Origin: Pirellulales bacterium | GTDB lineage: Bacteria > Planctomycetota > Planctomycetia > Pirellulales > Thermoguttaceae | DNA length: 63,440 nt | Direction of reading: 5' to 3' | Assembly: GCA_016936015.1 (NCBI GenBank) | Contig: JAFGPV010000211.1 | Span: 1-63,440 of the forward strand | In this document: piece by piece, positions 17,822 through 27,063 of the stretch | How positions within the stretch are numbered: the first letter of the stretch is position 1 | Layout of the letters: each line of letters begins with the position of its first letter | The notes under the pieces: model-generated | The model's input: only the letters and a program-made list of their open reading frames with translations | What the model was told of the DNA's origin: nothing | Database searches by the model: none | Position numbers and translations under genes: made by a program

Positions 17822-17879
17822 CGATAAACCGGAAGCTGCACCACCACCCCTCGCAAAGGTGGGTTTATCGCTTTTTTTT
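17822..17879 (+). terminator. Possible rho-independent terminator (plus strand)
   Basis: CGATAAACC (17822-17830) can pair with GGTTTATCG (17862-17870), followed by CTTTTTTTTC. The loop is about 31 bases and itself GC-rich. It points along the plus strand, where the nearest upstream plus-strand gene is flagellin with no earlier terminator. The T-run overlaps the last codons of the minus-strand small membrane protein, so it may simply be coding A-richness (Lys codons). Confidence 0.35.
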
Positions 17880-18128
17880 CATTGGATTGAACCGCAGGCA
17901 ATAGATTGCTCCGATGGCCGTCAGCAACGCGCCCCACCAGACGCCGGCGTGAAGTTTTATTATTTTACTTTGGGCAATATCGGCTGCCTTGGTGGACGCC
18001 ATGATTTTTTGGATTTCCTGCGTCGGGAAATGCCAATAATAGACGCCTGCGGCCGCAATCATCACGCCGTAAATCAGCAGGAGCACGCCGATGAAAAACC
18101 ACAACGGGATTTGTTGATGTTCTTCCAT
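17865..18128 (-). CDS. Small two-helix membrane protein downstream of the symporter
   Basis: 87 residues with two hydrophobic segments (about 10-30, WFFIGVLLLIYGVMIAAAGV, and about 62-80, VWWGALLTAIGAIYCL) and a basic end MKKKR. It follows the SSS symporter by about 40 bases on the same strand, so it is probably co-expressed. Some SSS transporters have small partner membrane proteins of this size, which suggests a transporter accessory role. No domain name recognised with certainty. Confidence 0.7.
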   Translation of the reverse strand: MEEHQQIPLWFFIGVLLLIYGVMIAAAGVYYWHFPTQEIQKIMASTKAADIAQSKIIKLHAGVWWGALLTAIGAIYCLRFNPMKKKR

Positions 18129-18167
18129 AATGGATAAACCTCGCGGAGGCGGTTCACGTTAAGGGAA

Positions 18168-20354
18168 TTACCAGAAGTAAATATTGACGGCGATCAACAC
18201 GGCCAGGACGGCCAAGGCCCAGAGACCGGGCCGTTCGTACCAGGGGCAGGGGCCCTCGTCGGGCAAGGGTTTTAATCCGTATACGAGGTCGCCCAACTCC
18301 TCGTCAGGCTTGGGCCGGCTGAACAGGCTGACCATGATGACCGTACCCAGCGTGGCCAACAGGGTCCAGAAGGCGGCAAATTGATTGACGCCCATCTGAT
18401 CCGCCTTCGGCGACGTGGCGATGATTTCGGCGTAGGTGGGATTGATCTTCGACATGATCCATTTCTGCATCGCCCCGAACTCCGCGGGATACGCTGCGTG
18501 GAGCAAGCGACGATTGAGCCGGATCAGATTCTTGCCCGTCGCCCCCTCTTGGGCCTCTTTTAAAAGGTCCTCAGACAGGTCCACGTCCGCAAACCGTTCG
18601 GATGAGTAGATCGATTCTTTTTCGATCAAGGCGTTCAGGTTGTTCGCCAGGCCGCCTTTGACTCCGGCGATCTTCTTCACGAAACCCCAATCGGGCGAAC
18701 GGAAAAACCGCTTCGCCCAAGGTTCGGATTCCTCTTGCCGGATCCGTTCGCAGTCTAATGCCTTGAGTTTGTCTTTCGTTTCCGGGGACAGATGACTCGC
18801 AAGATATTTCGCCAGCGGCGCGTCGGACTGCACGAGCGTTTTTTGGATCGCCGGCATATCGTGGAAATCGTCCAGCATCAGGGTTTCATGGCCCCCGGGG
18901 AACCAGCGGACGAAGAAGAAAATGGCGAAGGAGATGATCGTGCCGACGGTCAGCCCCCAGAAACCGCCGCGGGGAGTGGCTTGCTTCCACAACATCCCCA
19001 GGATGACCACGCCGAACAGGGGCACGACAAACAACACCACCAGCGTGTGGAAAAAGGTCAGGATATTGCTGAAGTGCATGACGACGTAGGCCGTACCGAT
19101 CGCAATAACCACCCCGATGATCGAGCACCACCGGCCCATCGCCACGTAATGCGAGTCTTTGGCGTTCCGCACCAACAGCGGACGATACACGTCGTAGGTC
19201 CAGACGGTGGCGAAGGCGCTGATGTTGCCCGCCATGCCGGACATGAAGCCGGCAACCATCGCGGTGACGCCCAAGCCCAACAGACCGGGACCCAAATAGC
19301 GGGCCATCAAGAGGGGCAAAACGTCGTTATAGCTGTATTGGCCCGTAATGGCGGCTTCTTCTTCGCCGACGAAATGCCATCCCATCGTCTTCGTCAAGAC
19401 AGCCAGTCCCAACAGGCCGGGAACGGTAACAATGAGCGGCACAAGCATTTTAAACGCTGCGCCAATAATAGTGCCGTTCGAGGCCGACCGCAGGCTCTTG
19501 GCGGCCATCACGCGCTGCACCTGGAGGAAGTCGGTGCACCAATAGCCGAACGAAATGGCGATGCCCCAGCCGAAGACCAGGCCCGCCCAGTGGACGTGCA
19601 TGCCGTTGTCGTTGGCCGAGCCGAGGTTGGACCAGAGGCTGGTGAAATTCGCGCCGAGGTTCAACGAATTGATGCGATCGATCATCTTGTTCCAGCCGCC
19701 GCACTCGATCAGGCCGAGGATCGGCACCAACAGCGTGCCCAGCCAGATCAGGAAAAACTGGACCACTTCATTGAACACCGCCGAGAGTAGACCGCCTAAA
19801 GCGACGTAAATGGCCACCGTGATGGACGACACCCAGATGCTCATCTCCATCGGCCAGCCGAGGATGATGTTGAGGATCTTCGCCATGGCGAACATATTCG
19901 CTCCGCAGACCAGCACGGTCATAAAGGTGAAGGATACGCCGGCCAACACCCGGCTTCCCTCGTTGTAGCGGAGTTTTAAATAGCCGGGGACCGAGTGGGT
20001 TTTACAGATGTAATAGAACGGCATCATCACCACGGCGAGGAAGAGGATCGCCGGGATCGCCCCGATAAAGTAGGCGTGGGCGGCGATCATCCCGTACTGC
20101 GTGGCCATCGCCGACCAGCCCATCGTCTCCAGCGAACTGAGGTTGGCGGAGATGAAACTCAAGCCCGCGATCCAGGCCGACATCTTCCGGCCCGCCATGA
20201 AGAAATCCTCGCTGGTTTCCGTCGATTTCTTCAAGTAAAAACCGATCCAGAGAACCACCACGAAATAGATGCCGATCACGACGAAGTCGACCGGAGCAAG
20301 CTGGAGAATCGTCTTCTCGGCCTCGGACGCCGCCAATAATAACCAGTGCGACAT
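18168..20354 (-). CDS. Sodium:solute symporter family protein
   Basis: 728 residues, with the SSS fold of 13 or more transmembrane segments. Visible: DFVVIGIYFVVVLWIGFYLKK, SEDFFMAGRKMSAWIAGLS, the Na-site-like SFISANLSSLETMGW, VPGYLKLRYN, and GVTAMVAGFMSGMAGNISAFATVWTYD (shown in parts). A soluble loop of about 160 residues (KTLVQSDAPLAKYLAS onwards) precedes the final two helices, longer than in most members. It imports a solute with Na+. The substrate is not evident, but adjacent sugar genes favour a sugar or glycoside. GAGGACTACC precedes the ATG. Confidence 0.93.
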   Translation of the reverse strand: MSHWLLLAASEAEKTILQLAPVDFVVIGIYFVVVLWIGFYLKKSTETSEDFFMAGRKMSAWIAGLSFISANLSSLETMGWSAMATQYGMIAAHAYFIGAIPAILFLAVVMMPFYYICKTHSVPGYLKLRYNEGSRVLAGVSFTFMTVLVCGANMFAMAKILNIILGWPMEMSIWVSSITVAIYVALGGLLSAVFNEVVQFFLIWLGTLLVPILGLIECGGWNKMIDRINSLNLGANFTSLWSNLGSANDNGMHVHWAGLVFGWGIAISFGYWCTDFLQVQRVMAAKSLRSASNGTIIGAAFKMLVPLIVTVPGLLGLAVLTKTMGWHFVGEEEAAITGQYSYNDVLPLLMARYLGPGLLGLGVTAMVAGFMSGMAGNISAFATVWTYDVYRPLLVRNAKDSHYVAMGRWCSIIGVVIAIGTAYVVMHFSNILTFFHTLVVLFVVPLFGVVILGMLWKQATPRGGFWGLTVGTIISFAIFFFVRWFPGGHETLMLDDFHDMPAIQKTLVQSDAPLAKYLASHLSPETKDKLKALDCERIRQEESEPWAKRFFRSPDWGFVKKIAGVKGGLANNLNALIEKESIYSSERFADVDLSEDLLKEAQEGATGKNLIRLNRRLLHAAYPAEFGAMQKWIMSKINPTYAEIIATSPKADQMGVNQFAAFWTLLATLGTVIMVSLFSRPKPDEELGDLVYGLKPLPDEGPCPWYERPGLWALAVLAVLIAVNIYFW

Positions 20355-20706
20355 GGTAGTCCTCGGAAAGAATGCGGGACGGGTGTCAAGCAGGGAATAT
20401 CGCCTTCTTCACACCATCGGATAAGGGACGTAAAACCAACATTTCTAACACATTGTGCCGGCATGGTAAACGGGGGATTGATATTTTTTCCCCCTTTCGA
20501 CGATCGTCGCAAAACAGGTTGATTGTAGTCTGAAAAAACGATCTTTTTACCCCTATTATGGTGGTTTCCGCGTCGGATGGAAGACCGCCTCGCCGGGAGC
20601 TTTCCTGCGTTCCAACCTATAGAGCAAATCGAAAAAACACGGTATTTTAGAGAGATTCCAAGAATAACAACTCCCTCGAAATTATCTCGAAAAACTCAAT
20701 TAAGCA
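20355..20706. other. Divergent intergenic region
   Basis: About 350 bases between the symporter (minus) and the URO-D-fold gene (plus), where promoters for both should lie. AT-rich patches near 20480-20550 and 20625-20690 are candidates, but no clear -35/-10 pair or operator was found. The URO-D-fold gene has no evident ribosome site. Confidence 0.4.
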
Positions 20707-21729
20707 ATGACCGATCCACAATGGCAAACCTTGCTGCGTCTGGTGGAAGGGGAAGTCCTCGATCCTTTGCCGGCGGGGTTGATTATCGATAGCCCCTGGT
20801 TGCCCGGCTGGGCGGGGATCTCGATGTTGGAATATTTCAACATCGAGCAACTCTGGCTTGAAACCAACCTCCGTGCCGTGCGGCAGTTTCCGGAGGTTCT
20901 CTTTCTCCCGGGATTTTGGGCGGAATACGGGATGTGTACCGAGCCTTCGGCCTTCGGCGCGAAGTGCGTCTTTCTCGAAGACGCCTTCCCTTACGTCGGC
21001 AGGTCGATCTTCGACTTTGATCAAATCCGCCACGTCGAGAAGCCGAACTGCCGCACCGACGGCCTGTTGCCCTTCGTGCTCCATCGGCTCCGCCGCTGCC
21101 GGCCGGCCATCGAGGCCGCCGGACACCGCATCCGTTTCGCGGTGGCCCGGGGGCCGCTGAATATCGCGTCCTACCTGCTGGGCCATACCGAGTTCCTGAT
21201 GGGCGTGAAGACCAATCCCGGGGAAATCCACGCTCTCCTGCGGATCGTGACCGATTTCCTCTGCGAGTGGATCGCCTTGCAGGCTGAGACGTTCGATTCG
21301 ATCGACGGCATTATGCTGCTGGACGACTTGATCGGTTTTTTGGGCGACGACGATTTCCGCGAGTTCGCCCTGCCGTATTTGAAAGAGGCGTTTGCCGCCC
21401 GGCCGGTTTCGGTAAGGTTTCTGCACAACGACGCCGCCGGGAAAGTCACCGCCCGGCACCTTGCCGAAATGGGTGTCAATATGTTTAATTTTTCCTTTAA
21501 CCATTCCCTCGGCGAGATGCGGCAGTGGGCGGGCGAAACGGTGGTACTGGTGGGCAATATCCCCCCCCGCGACGTCTTCGCCCAGGCTGCGCCCCAGGAG
21601 ATTCGCCGCTGGATCGCCGACCAACTCGCGGGCATGCAGGACCGGCACCGCATCCTGATCTCCTGCGGCGGCGGCGTTTCGCCCGGAACCCCCAGTGAAA
21701 ATCTCCAAGCCCTGACCTCTAACCCATGA
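20707..21729 (+). CDS. Uroporphyrinogen decarboxylase (URO-D) fold protein 1
   Basis: 340 residues with the URO-D/MtaA-like fold: IIDSPWLPGWAGISMLEYFN, GPLNIASYLLGHTEF, MLLDDLIGFLGDDDFREFALPYL, VRFLHNDAAGKV, and ETVVLVGNIPPRDVF. It is not the haem enzyme HemE: the N-terminal HemE arginine motif is missing. Such proteins often act on methyl-corrinoids or carry unknown functions in planctomycete sugar loci. It is nine bases ahead of the Gfo/Idh gene and surely co-transcribed with it. Substrate unknown. Confidence 0.8.
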   Translation: MTDPQWQTLLRLVEGEVLDPLPAGLIIDSPWLPGWAGISMLEYFNIEQLWLETNLRAVRQFPEVLFLPGFWAEYGMCTEPSAFGAKCVFLEDAFPYVGRSIFDFDQIRHVEKPNCRTDGLLPFVLHRLRRCRPAIEAAGHRIRFAVARGPLNIASYLLGHTEFLMGVKTNPGEIHALLRIVTDFLCEWIALQAETFDSIDGIMLLDDLIGFLGDDDFREFALPYLKEAFAARPVSVRFLHNDAAGKVTARHLAEMGVNMFNFSFNHSLGEMRQWAGETVVLVGNIPPRDVFAQAAPQEIRRWIADQLAGMQDRHRILISCGGGVSPGTPSENLQALTSNP

Positions 21730-21738
21730 CTTAGAAAA

Positions 21739-22920
21739 ATGAAAAAGAAAACGATCCGCACGGGCATTATCGGCACGGGTTTCTCCGCCTCCTTCCACTA
21801 TGAGGCGGTTTGTAAGGTCCACGGTGTCAACGTCGAAGTCGTCGGCGCCCATACCGTGGACCTGGAGGGCGGCCGGAAATATGCTGAAAAACGCGGCATC
21901 CGCTTCTTCGAGAAGCTCGATCCCCTGCTGGACGAGGTGGACGTGATCCACGTCTGCGTCCCGCCGATCGCCCACGAGCCGATCTCGGTGGCGGGATTGG
22001 AACGCAATAAATTCGTCATCTGCGAGAAGCCGCTGACCGGTTACTTCGGCGACGGCACTCCGGACTTCCACTGGCAGCGGGCCGACAAACAGGTCGCCTT
22101 GGACGCGGCCCTGAAGAGCATCGACCGGATGCTCGCCGCCGAAGCCCAGAGCAAGGGCAAGTTGCTCTACGCCGAGAACTGGGTCTACGCCCCGGCGGTC
22201 CAGAAAGAGCGGGAAATCCTGGAGAAGACCGGCGGCCAGATCCTCTGGATCCACGGCGAGGAGGCCCACAGCGGCTCGCACTCGGTCGATTACGCCTACG
22301 CCGCCCGCTGCGGCGGCGGGGTGATGATCGGCAAGGGTTGCCACCCCCTGACCGCCGCGTTGTATCTCAAACGGGTCGAAGGCCGCGTCCGCGACGGCAA
22401 GCCGATCCGGCCCAAGAACGTCTCCGCCCGGACCCACGCCGTCACCCGGTTGAAAAACTTCCGCGACGAGGGGCACATCCGCAAGGACTACTACGACATC
22501 GACGATTTCTCCGTCATGCACGTCGAGTTCGACGACGGCACTATGGCCGACATCATCGCCTCGGACATCGTGCTCGGCGGCATCCACAACTGGCTGGAAG
22601 TCTGCGCCAACAACCACCGCGCCGTCTGCAACATCAATCCCAACACGGCCCTGATGACCTACAATCCGGTGGAAAAGAACTTCGCCGACATTTACGTCGT
22701 GGAGAAGATCGGCACCAAGCAGGGTTGGGCCTGCACCTCGCCCGAGGAGGACTGGTTCACCGGCTACCCCCAGGAGATCGAGGCCTTTTACCGCACGATC
22801 GCCTACGGCGATCCGCTGGAAGGCGACATTCACCTGGGCGCGGACGCCATCTCCACGATCTACAGCGCCTACGTCTCCGCCGACCGCCAGGGCGCCGCCG
22901 TGGACGTCAAGACGTATTGA
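21739..22920 (+). CDS. Gfo/Idh/MocA family NAD(P)-dependent oxidoreductase
   Basis: 393 residues. Rossmann start KTIRTGIIGTGFSASFHYEA, then DVIHVCVPPIAHEPISV and the EKPL motif (VICEKPLTGYF), typical of the family. The C-terminal domain includes EEAHSGSHSVDYAYAARCGGG and GCHPLTAALYLKR, where Asp and His can serve in catalysis. It oxidises or reduces a sugar or cyclitol-type substrate in the cytosol. It sits directly behind the URO-D-fold gene, and a REPIN follows its stop by 15 bases. Confidence 0.9.
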   Translation: MKKKTIRTGIIGTGFSASFHYEAVCKVHGVNVEVVGAHTVDLEGGRKYAEKRGIRFFEKLDPLLDEVDVIHVCVPPIAHEPISVAGLERNKFVICEKPLTGYFGDGTPDFHWQRADKQVALDAALKSIDRMLAAEAQSKGKLLYAENWVYAPAVQKEREILEKTGGQILWIHGEEAHSGSHSVDYAYAARCGGGVMIGKGCHPLTAALYLKRVEGRVRDGKPIRPKNVSARTHAVTRLKNFRDEGHIRKDYYDIDDFSVMHVEFDDGTMADIIASDIVLGGIHNWLEVCANNHRAVCNINPNTALMTYNPVEKNFADIYVVEKIGTKQGWACTSPEEDWFTGYPQEIEAFYRTIAYGDPLEGDIHLGADAISTIYSAYVSADRQGAAVDVKTY

Positions 22921-22935
22921 ATGAATTGGGAATTT

Positions 22936-23007
22936 GGGGTCAAAGCGTCAGTAGTCAGTAACGGGAAACATTAAATTTTTCCTACTGACTACTGACGCTC
23001 TGACCCC
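22936..23007. repeat. REPIN between Gfo/Idh and GH127 genes
   Basis: Inverted pair of REP units (22936-22959, with one CAAAG variant, and 22984-23007), 24 bases apart. Same family as the RAYT element ends at 9.5 and 10.5 kb and the copy in lpxK. It sits between two convergent genes, a normal REP position, and could fold as a shared 3' stem. Confidence 0.88.
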
Positions 23008-23019
23008 AAGATCACAAAT

Positions 23020-25170
23020 TCATTCGAGGATCTCGAAACCGGCGACGTTGATGAAGCGGTCCTTCGATGCTTTCGACTTCTCTTCGAGGAGTATCAAGCG
23101 GAGGGTGTGCTTGCCCGGCTTGAGCTTTCCGGAGGTCCACTGGAAGGGCAGTCCCCGGCCCGGGCCGTACTGATCCACAATCCCGGCGGACTTGCCGTCA
23201 ATCGTAACTTCCGCCCGGCCGGCGTCGTCGAATTTGAGACCCTGCCAGCGGATGCCGGTCCCCTCGAAATTCACTTCGGCGGTCGCACCGGCCACGTTGG
23301 TAAAGTGGAAGGGCTCGGTGACGTTCCAGTGTCGGCCGTAGTTCACGGCCCCGCCGTGCGGGATGTACCGGGCCGCGGCCGGATCGAGATAAAGATAATA
23401 TCCTTCGCCTTCTTTATAGGTATAGAACGGCCGCAAGAGAACCGTCGGATCTGGGGTGAGGCGCCAGGTAAGCGCCTCGCCGTCTACGGGAGTCAAGGAA
23501 CGATCGAGGTGCTTCAAGTCGATCTTGTTGACGAATCCGGCGTCCGGAGCGCGCGCTGCCAGAACCACGGGTCCGTAGAGGATCGCCGTGGGATAATCGC
23601 TGCCGGGAACCAGGGGGCAGTCCCAAAGCCGCATCGGCAAATCGACCGTCAACTGATCGCCGCTTTTCCACTGCCGGTGAATTCCACACCAATCGGAGGC
23701 GCTGGTTTTCAAGTCCGCCGGTTTCCCGTTGACCTGCGCGGTCATCGGCCCGGAAAGCCACTGCGGCTTGCGGATCTTCAGCCCGAACTCGACCGGCCGC
23801 TCGGTTTCCAGCAGGAATTCGGTCCGCGGCGCTTCGGGAAACCGCGTCAATTGGCGGACGGTGACCTGGGTCCCCCCGACCTCCCATCGCAACGTGGAAG
23901 GGGCGAACAGGTTGACGTACAGGCCGTCGCCGTCCTTGAAATAGATCAGGTCCACGTAGTCGGCGGTCGCCTGGGGCCGGGTCCCCGTGCAGCACGACCA
24001 CCCGTCGTTGCAATTGCGTTTTTCGCCGCCGCGGGGACTGTAGTTGGAGTAGTAGAGCACCTGGCCGCCGGCGGTCATGGGGATGCTCGCGCCGATGCCG
24101 TTGATGGCCAGACGTTCCACCCAGTCGCCGTATTTCGCGTCCGCCGTGTAACAGATCAGGTGCTTGACCATCTTGAAGGCCGCCCACGTGCTGCACTGGG
24201 TCTCGAAGGTGTTTTTGGTGTTGTGAAGTTTGGCCAGCAGCACGTCGCGCGGGACGAGCGCCTCGTCCGGCCCGTAGCCGCCCGTGGCGAACACCTGGTT
24301 CGCTTGCAGATAGTCATAGGCGTTCTTGAGGATCTCGAGGTAGCGTGCCTCGCCCTTGACCCGATAGGCGGCTCCCGCCCCACCTAGCGTGTTGACGTGA
24401 CTGTAGGCATGGAACCAGAAGGATTTTCCGTTCCGCTCGGGCGGCGGGCCGAGGTCCGCCTTGCGGGCGTAGCGGTTCCAATACTCGGGATACTCCCAGA
24501 CGGCGGCAAAGTCGCGGTACTTTGTGTCCCCCGTGACCAGGTACGCCCGATAGAGGTTCTCGCTGAGCGTGTACCACTCCGTGCTGGTATCCGCCAGGCG
24601 GCGCGAGCGCTCCAAATGTTTGATCGCCCAATCGGTGATCCGGCTCAGGTCATCCAGGGCGTCGCGGTTGCCGCAGTAGAGCCGGGCATTGACCAAGGCG
24701 CCGACCATCTTGTCGTAAAAGTAGTGGAGGGCATTGGGCTTCGCACTGTAGAAGAAATAACCGTCCTTGGCGATGCACTTGCCCCACTCGGCCAGCAGCG
24801 AGTTGGCTTTTTCCCGGCAGGTCGGGTCGCCCGTGGCCGCGTGGATCCGCGCCAGCCCGGAAACGAACTGGCCGAAGGCGTTAAAGATATCGGGAGTGTA
24901 CCAGCCGCCCAGATCATTGCCGGGAGCAGGCAGCCCGGCCCGCTTGCGGAATCCCTTCAGCAGGTCGTCGTTGGGAATGCGGAGATAATACTCGCGCATC
25001 TCGTCCAATTGCGTCCGCATCAGCCCTCCGTCGAGCGTCACGCCGCGATAGTCGAAGTCCTCCACCAGCCGGTTGCCCTTTTCTTGCGGCACGTCCGCCG
25101 CCGAAACGGAGACGACAACAGTAATAAGGAGCCCAATCGAGGTCCATACACTACTCACCCATTGTGACAT
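23020..25170 (-). CDS. Secreted GH127-like (DUF1680) glycosidase with C-terminal binding domain
   Basis: 716 residues from the ATG at 25170, preceded by GAGG; this start gives a good signal peptide (MSQWVSSVWTSIGLLITVVV, cut near SVSA). An alternative TTG at 25200 would overlap the upstream gene. The alpha/alpha barrel shows GGWYTPDIFNAFGQFVSG, ENLYRAYLVTGD, FETQCSTWAAFKMVKHL and WSCCTGTRPQ. In GH127 beta-L-arabinofuranosidases a Glu and a Cys cluster bind zinc; Glu-Thr-Gln-Cys and the CC pair fit this, though spacing differs from the usual Glu-Thr-Cys. The last 130 residues form a beta-rich, probably sugar-binding domain. Role: periplasmic hydrolysis of arabinose-type glycosides. Confidence 0.82.
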   Translation of the reverse strand: MSQWVSSVWTSIGLLITVVVSVSAADVPQEKGNRLVEDFDYRGVTLDGGLMRTQLDEMREYYLRIPNDDLLKGFRKRAGLPAPGNDLGGWYTPDIFNAFGQFVSGLARIHAATGDPTCREKANSLLAEWGKCIAKDGYFFYSAKPNALHYFYDKMVGALVNARLYCGNRDALDDLSRITDWAIKHLERSRRLADTSTEWYTLSENLYRAYLVTGDTKYRDFAAVWEYPEYWNRYARKADLGPPPERNGKSFWFHAYSHVNTLGGAGAAYRVKGEARYLEILKNAYDYLQANQVFATGGYGPDEALVPRDVLLAKLHNTKNTFETQCSTWAAFKMVKHLICYTADAKYGDWVERLAINGIGASIPMTAGGQVLYYSNYSPRGGEKRNCNDGWSCCTGTRPQATADYVDLIYFKDGDGLYVNLFAPSTLRWEVGGTQVTVRQLTRFPEAPRTEFLLETERPVEFGLKIRKPQWLSGPMTAQVNGKPADLKTSASDWCGIHRQWKSGDQLTVDLPMRLWDCPLVPGSDYPTAILYGPVVLAARAPDAGFVNKIDLKHLDRSLTPVDGEALTWRLTPDPTVLLRPFYTYKEGEGYYLYLDPAAARYIPHGGAVNYGRHWNVTEPFHFTNVAGATAEVNFEGTGIRWQGLKFDDAGRAEVTIDGKSAGIVDQYGPGRGLPFQWTSGKLKPGKHTLRLILLEEKSKASKDRFINVAGFEILE

Positions 25171-25196
25171 TTTACACCTCGTTAATCCTTGCTCTT

Positions 25197-26369
25197 TCAA
25201 TACCCCGCGTGTTCGAGAGCGGTCTGCACGTAGGCCTCGAGATTTTCCAGCGGGGTGCCGTATTCGAGGAAATCGGCGGACTGGAGGATGAACCGTCCGC
25301 CGGGTTTGCCGATCTCTAATGTTTCCTCGGTGGTCCGCCGGATCTGCTCGACGGTTCCCTGCTGTAGGACGTTGACTTGATCGACCCCGCCGAGGATCAC
25401 GTAGGCGTCGCCGACGAGTTGTTTCGCCCGTTTTAAGTCGGCGTCGCCCAGCGGCGGCGGCGAGAACGGCTCGACGACGCGGACGCCCAGGTCCTTGTAC
25501 GATTCGACCAGGTTCATGATCTGCCCGCAGTTGTGGTACATCGCGGGCGTACCCCGCTGCTGGACGAATTGAATGTACTTCCGCTCGAACGGAAGGATGT
25601 ATTGGTCGTACGTCCGGCGTCCCAAAAATCCGCCGGGCACGTTGCCGCCCACGCAGTGGACGTCCACCCCGGCGTCGTCCATCGCCCGGGTGTAGTCCAG
25701 AATGCGGTTCATCGCGAAGTTCATCAGTTTCTCATAGAACTCGTAGTCGGTCAGAAACAGACTGTAAAGCCGCTCGTGATCGACTAACAGCGAGGCGTTG
25801 TTGAAGGGTCCATGGGGCGTCCAGGAGCCGACGATTCCCGACTCGCCCACGGCCTTCTTAAGGATTTGGATGTGCTCCCGGGCCTTTGCCGGATAGGAGT
25901 CGGGCATCGGCGGCTCGTACTGGACGGCGATCTCCAAGTCGGCGGGCGAGTGGATCGGCTTTTTCGTGCAGGCGTAGACGAACGTGCCGGGCCGGATCTC
26001 GGAGATCGAATAATCCTGTGTCAGCGTCCCACCGGGCGTGCGGATCGTGGAGCGCTGCACGACGGTGTTTTCCTTGTGTATCGTCTCCGTGGACACTTCC
26101 CAATCGGCCGTCTGCCGCGAGACGTTCAGCCCGCCGGTATGGATCGAGAGCGGATCGTTCAATCCGTACAGAACCCGGACAAACACGTCCACGCCGAGTT
26201 GCTCCTGGATCTCGATGACCTTCAGTTGCAGCGTGAGATAGTCCGCCGGATCGACCTCCGGATAGACCTGGTTGATGAAATGTCCCTGGTCGCAGATGAA
26301 CAGCGTCACCGGCACGCGGTCGGTCGTCTCGCCACGGAAGGTCTTCAGGAATCGCTCGCGGGGGGTCAT
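25197..26369 (-). CDS. URO-D fold protein 2
   Basis: 390 residues starting MTPRERFLKTFRGETTDRVPV, a typical start of URO-D-like methyltransferase-family proteins. Others: SWTPHGPFNNASLL, GVDVHCVGGNVPGGFLG, YIQFVQQRGTPAMYHNCGQI (a likely metal-binding His-x-Cys), and YVILGGVDQVNVLQQGT. It is more like MtaA/MtbA-type corrinoid methyltransferases than the protein at 20.7 kb. No corrinoid protein gene is in the window. It precedes the GH127-like gene by 26 bases and is probably co-transcribed with it. Confidence 0.82.
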   Translation of the reverse strand: MTPRERFLKTFRGETTDRVPVTLFICDQGHFINQVYPEVDPADYLTLQLKVIEIQEQLGVDVFVRVLYGLNDPLSIHTGGLNVSRQTADWEVSTETIHKENTVVQRSTIRTPGGTLTQDYSISEIRPGTFVYACTKKPIHSPADLEIAVQYEPPMPDSYPAKAREHIQILKKAVGESGIVGSWTPHGPFNNASLLVDHERLYSLFLTDYEFYEKLMNFAMNRILDYTRAMDDAGVDVHCVGGNVPGGFLGRRTYDQYILPFERKYIQFVQQRGTPAMYHNCGQIMNLVESYKDLGVRVVEPFSPPPLGDADLKRAKQLVGDAYVILGGVDQVNVLQQGTVEQIRRTTEETLEIGKPGGRFILQSADFLEYGTPLENLEAYVQTALEHAGY

Positions 26370-27063
26370 AGTTCTATCCGGGATAAACCGGGACCGGCTT
26401 ACGGTGTAAAGCAGCTTTCGAACACACCTTTATGAGGGGAGTGAGCCAAGCGGATACGCATAGAGGCCTGTAGCTGTAACTTCTTAAATAGTATGCGGTT
26501 ACCATTGTTATCGGAACCTATTTTTGGGTAACGGGAGTGCGATTTGTGCAATTCAGGGAGGGAATGGGAATCAATATTGATTTTGAGGTGATGCAATCGC
26601 CATACTTCCGGCTGACACCGGTAATCGACGGACAGTTGGGGAACAAAAGACATGTTTTCCACGAAAAATACACATATATAACCCATTCGGGATATCTTTT
26701 CAGGGAATAATTCGAAAGGATTGTACCAAAAACGGTGGCCCAATTTCTAGGAAAAAACATGGACGATAAATGACGTGCTTATGGTATTCATTCTTTGGCC
26801 GGTTCACGCTTCGGACATTAAAATCCAATAGTGAAGATGATGCATTGGAAAATGAGTCATTGGACGACATTGAATAAAAAATGAACTATCGATAGCTGTC
26901 CTTGGGAGATGAAGAGGAGATTTACTTGTTATCCGAAGGGTTTATACATACTCGCGCTGGGGCGTCCAGCGGGGCTTTTTCGGCAGGCCTTACAGCACGA
27001 TCAGCGCCGCCGGCTCTTTCCCGCCAGAGGTAACCGGCAGGTGGGAGCATGGTTTGCAGCGAA
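26370..27063. other. 0.7-kb gap without a gene
   Basis: AT-richer than its neighbours and without a frame of coding quality on either strand. A short stem CGCTGG / CCAGCG followed by GGGGCTTTTT lies near 26953-26980. It should contain the promoter of the URO-D-fold/GH127 pair near its left end. No RNA gene recognised. Confidence 0.45.

Noticed and set aside
20707-21729. Haem biosynthesis gene hemE
   Set aside because: The fold fits but the HemE-specific arginine motif at the N-terminus is missing, and the context is sugar metabolism.
20647-22833. Open frame of about 730 codons on the minus strand opposite the URO-D-fold and Gfo/Idh genes
   Set aside because: It mirrors the codon pattern of two well-supported plus-strand genes in GC-rich DNA; its translation is full of low-complexity Gly, Val and Asp and matches no family.
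26399-26743. Minus-strand open frame of 114 codons in the gap before the giant gene
   Set aside because: No ribosome site, no domain, amino-acid use typical of noncoding sequence.
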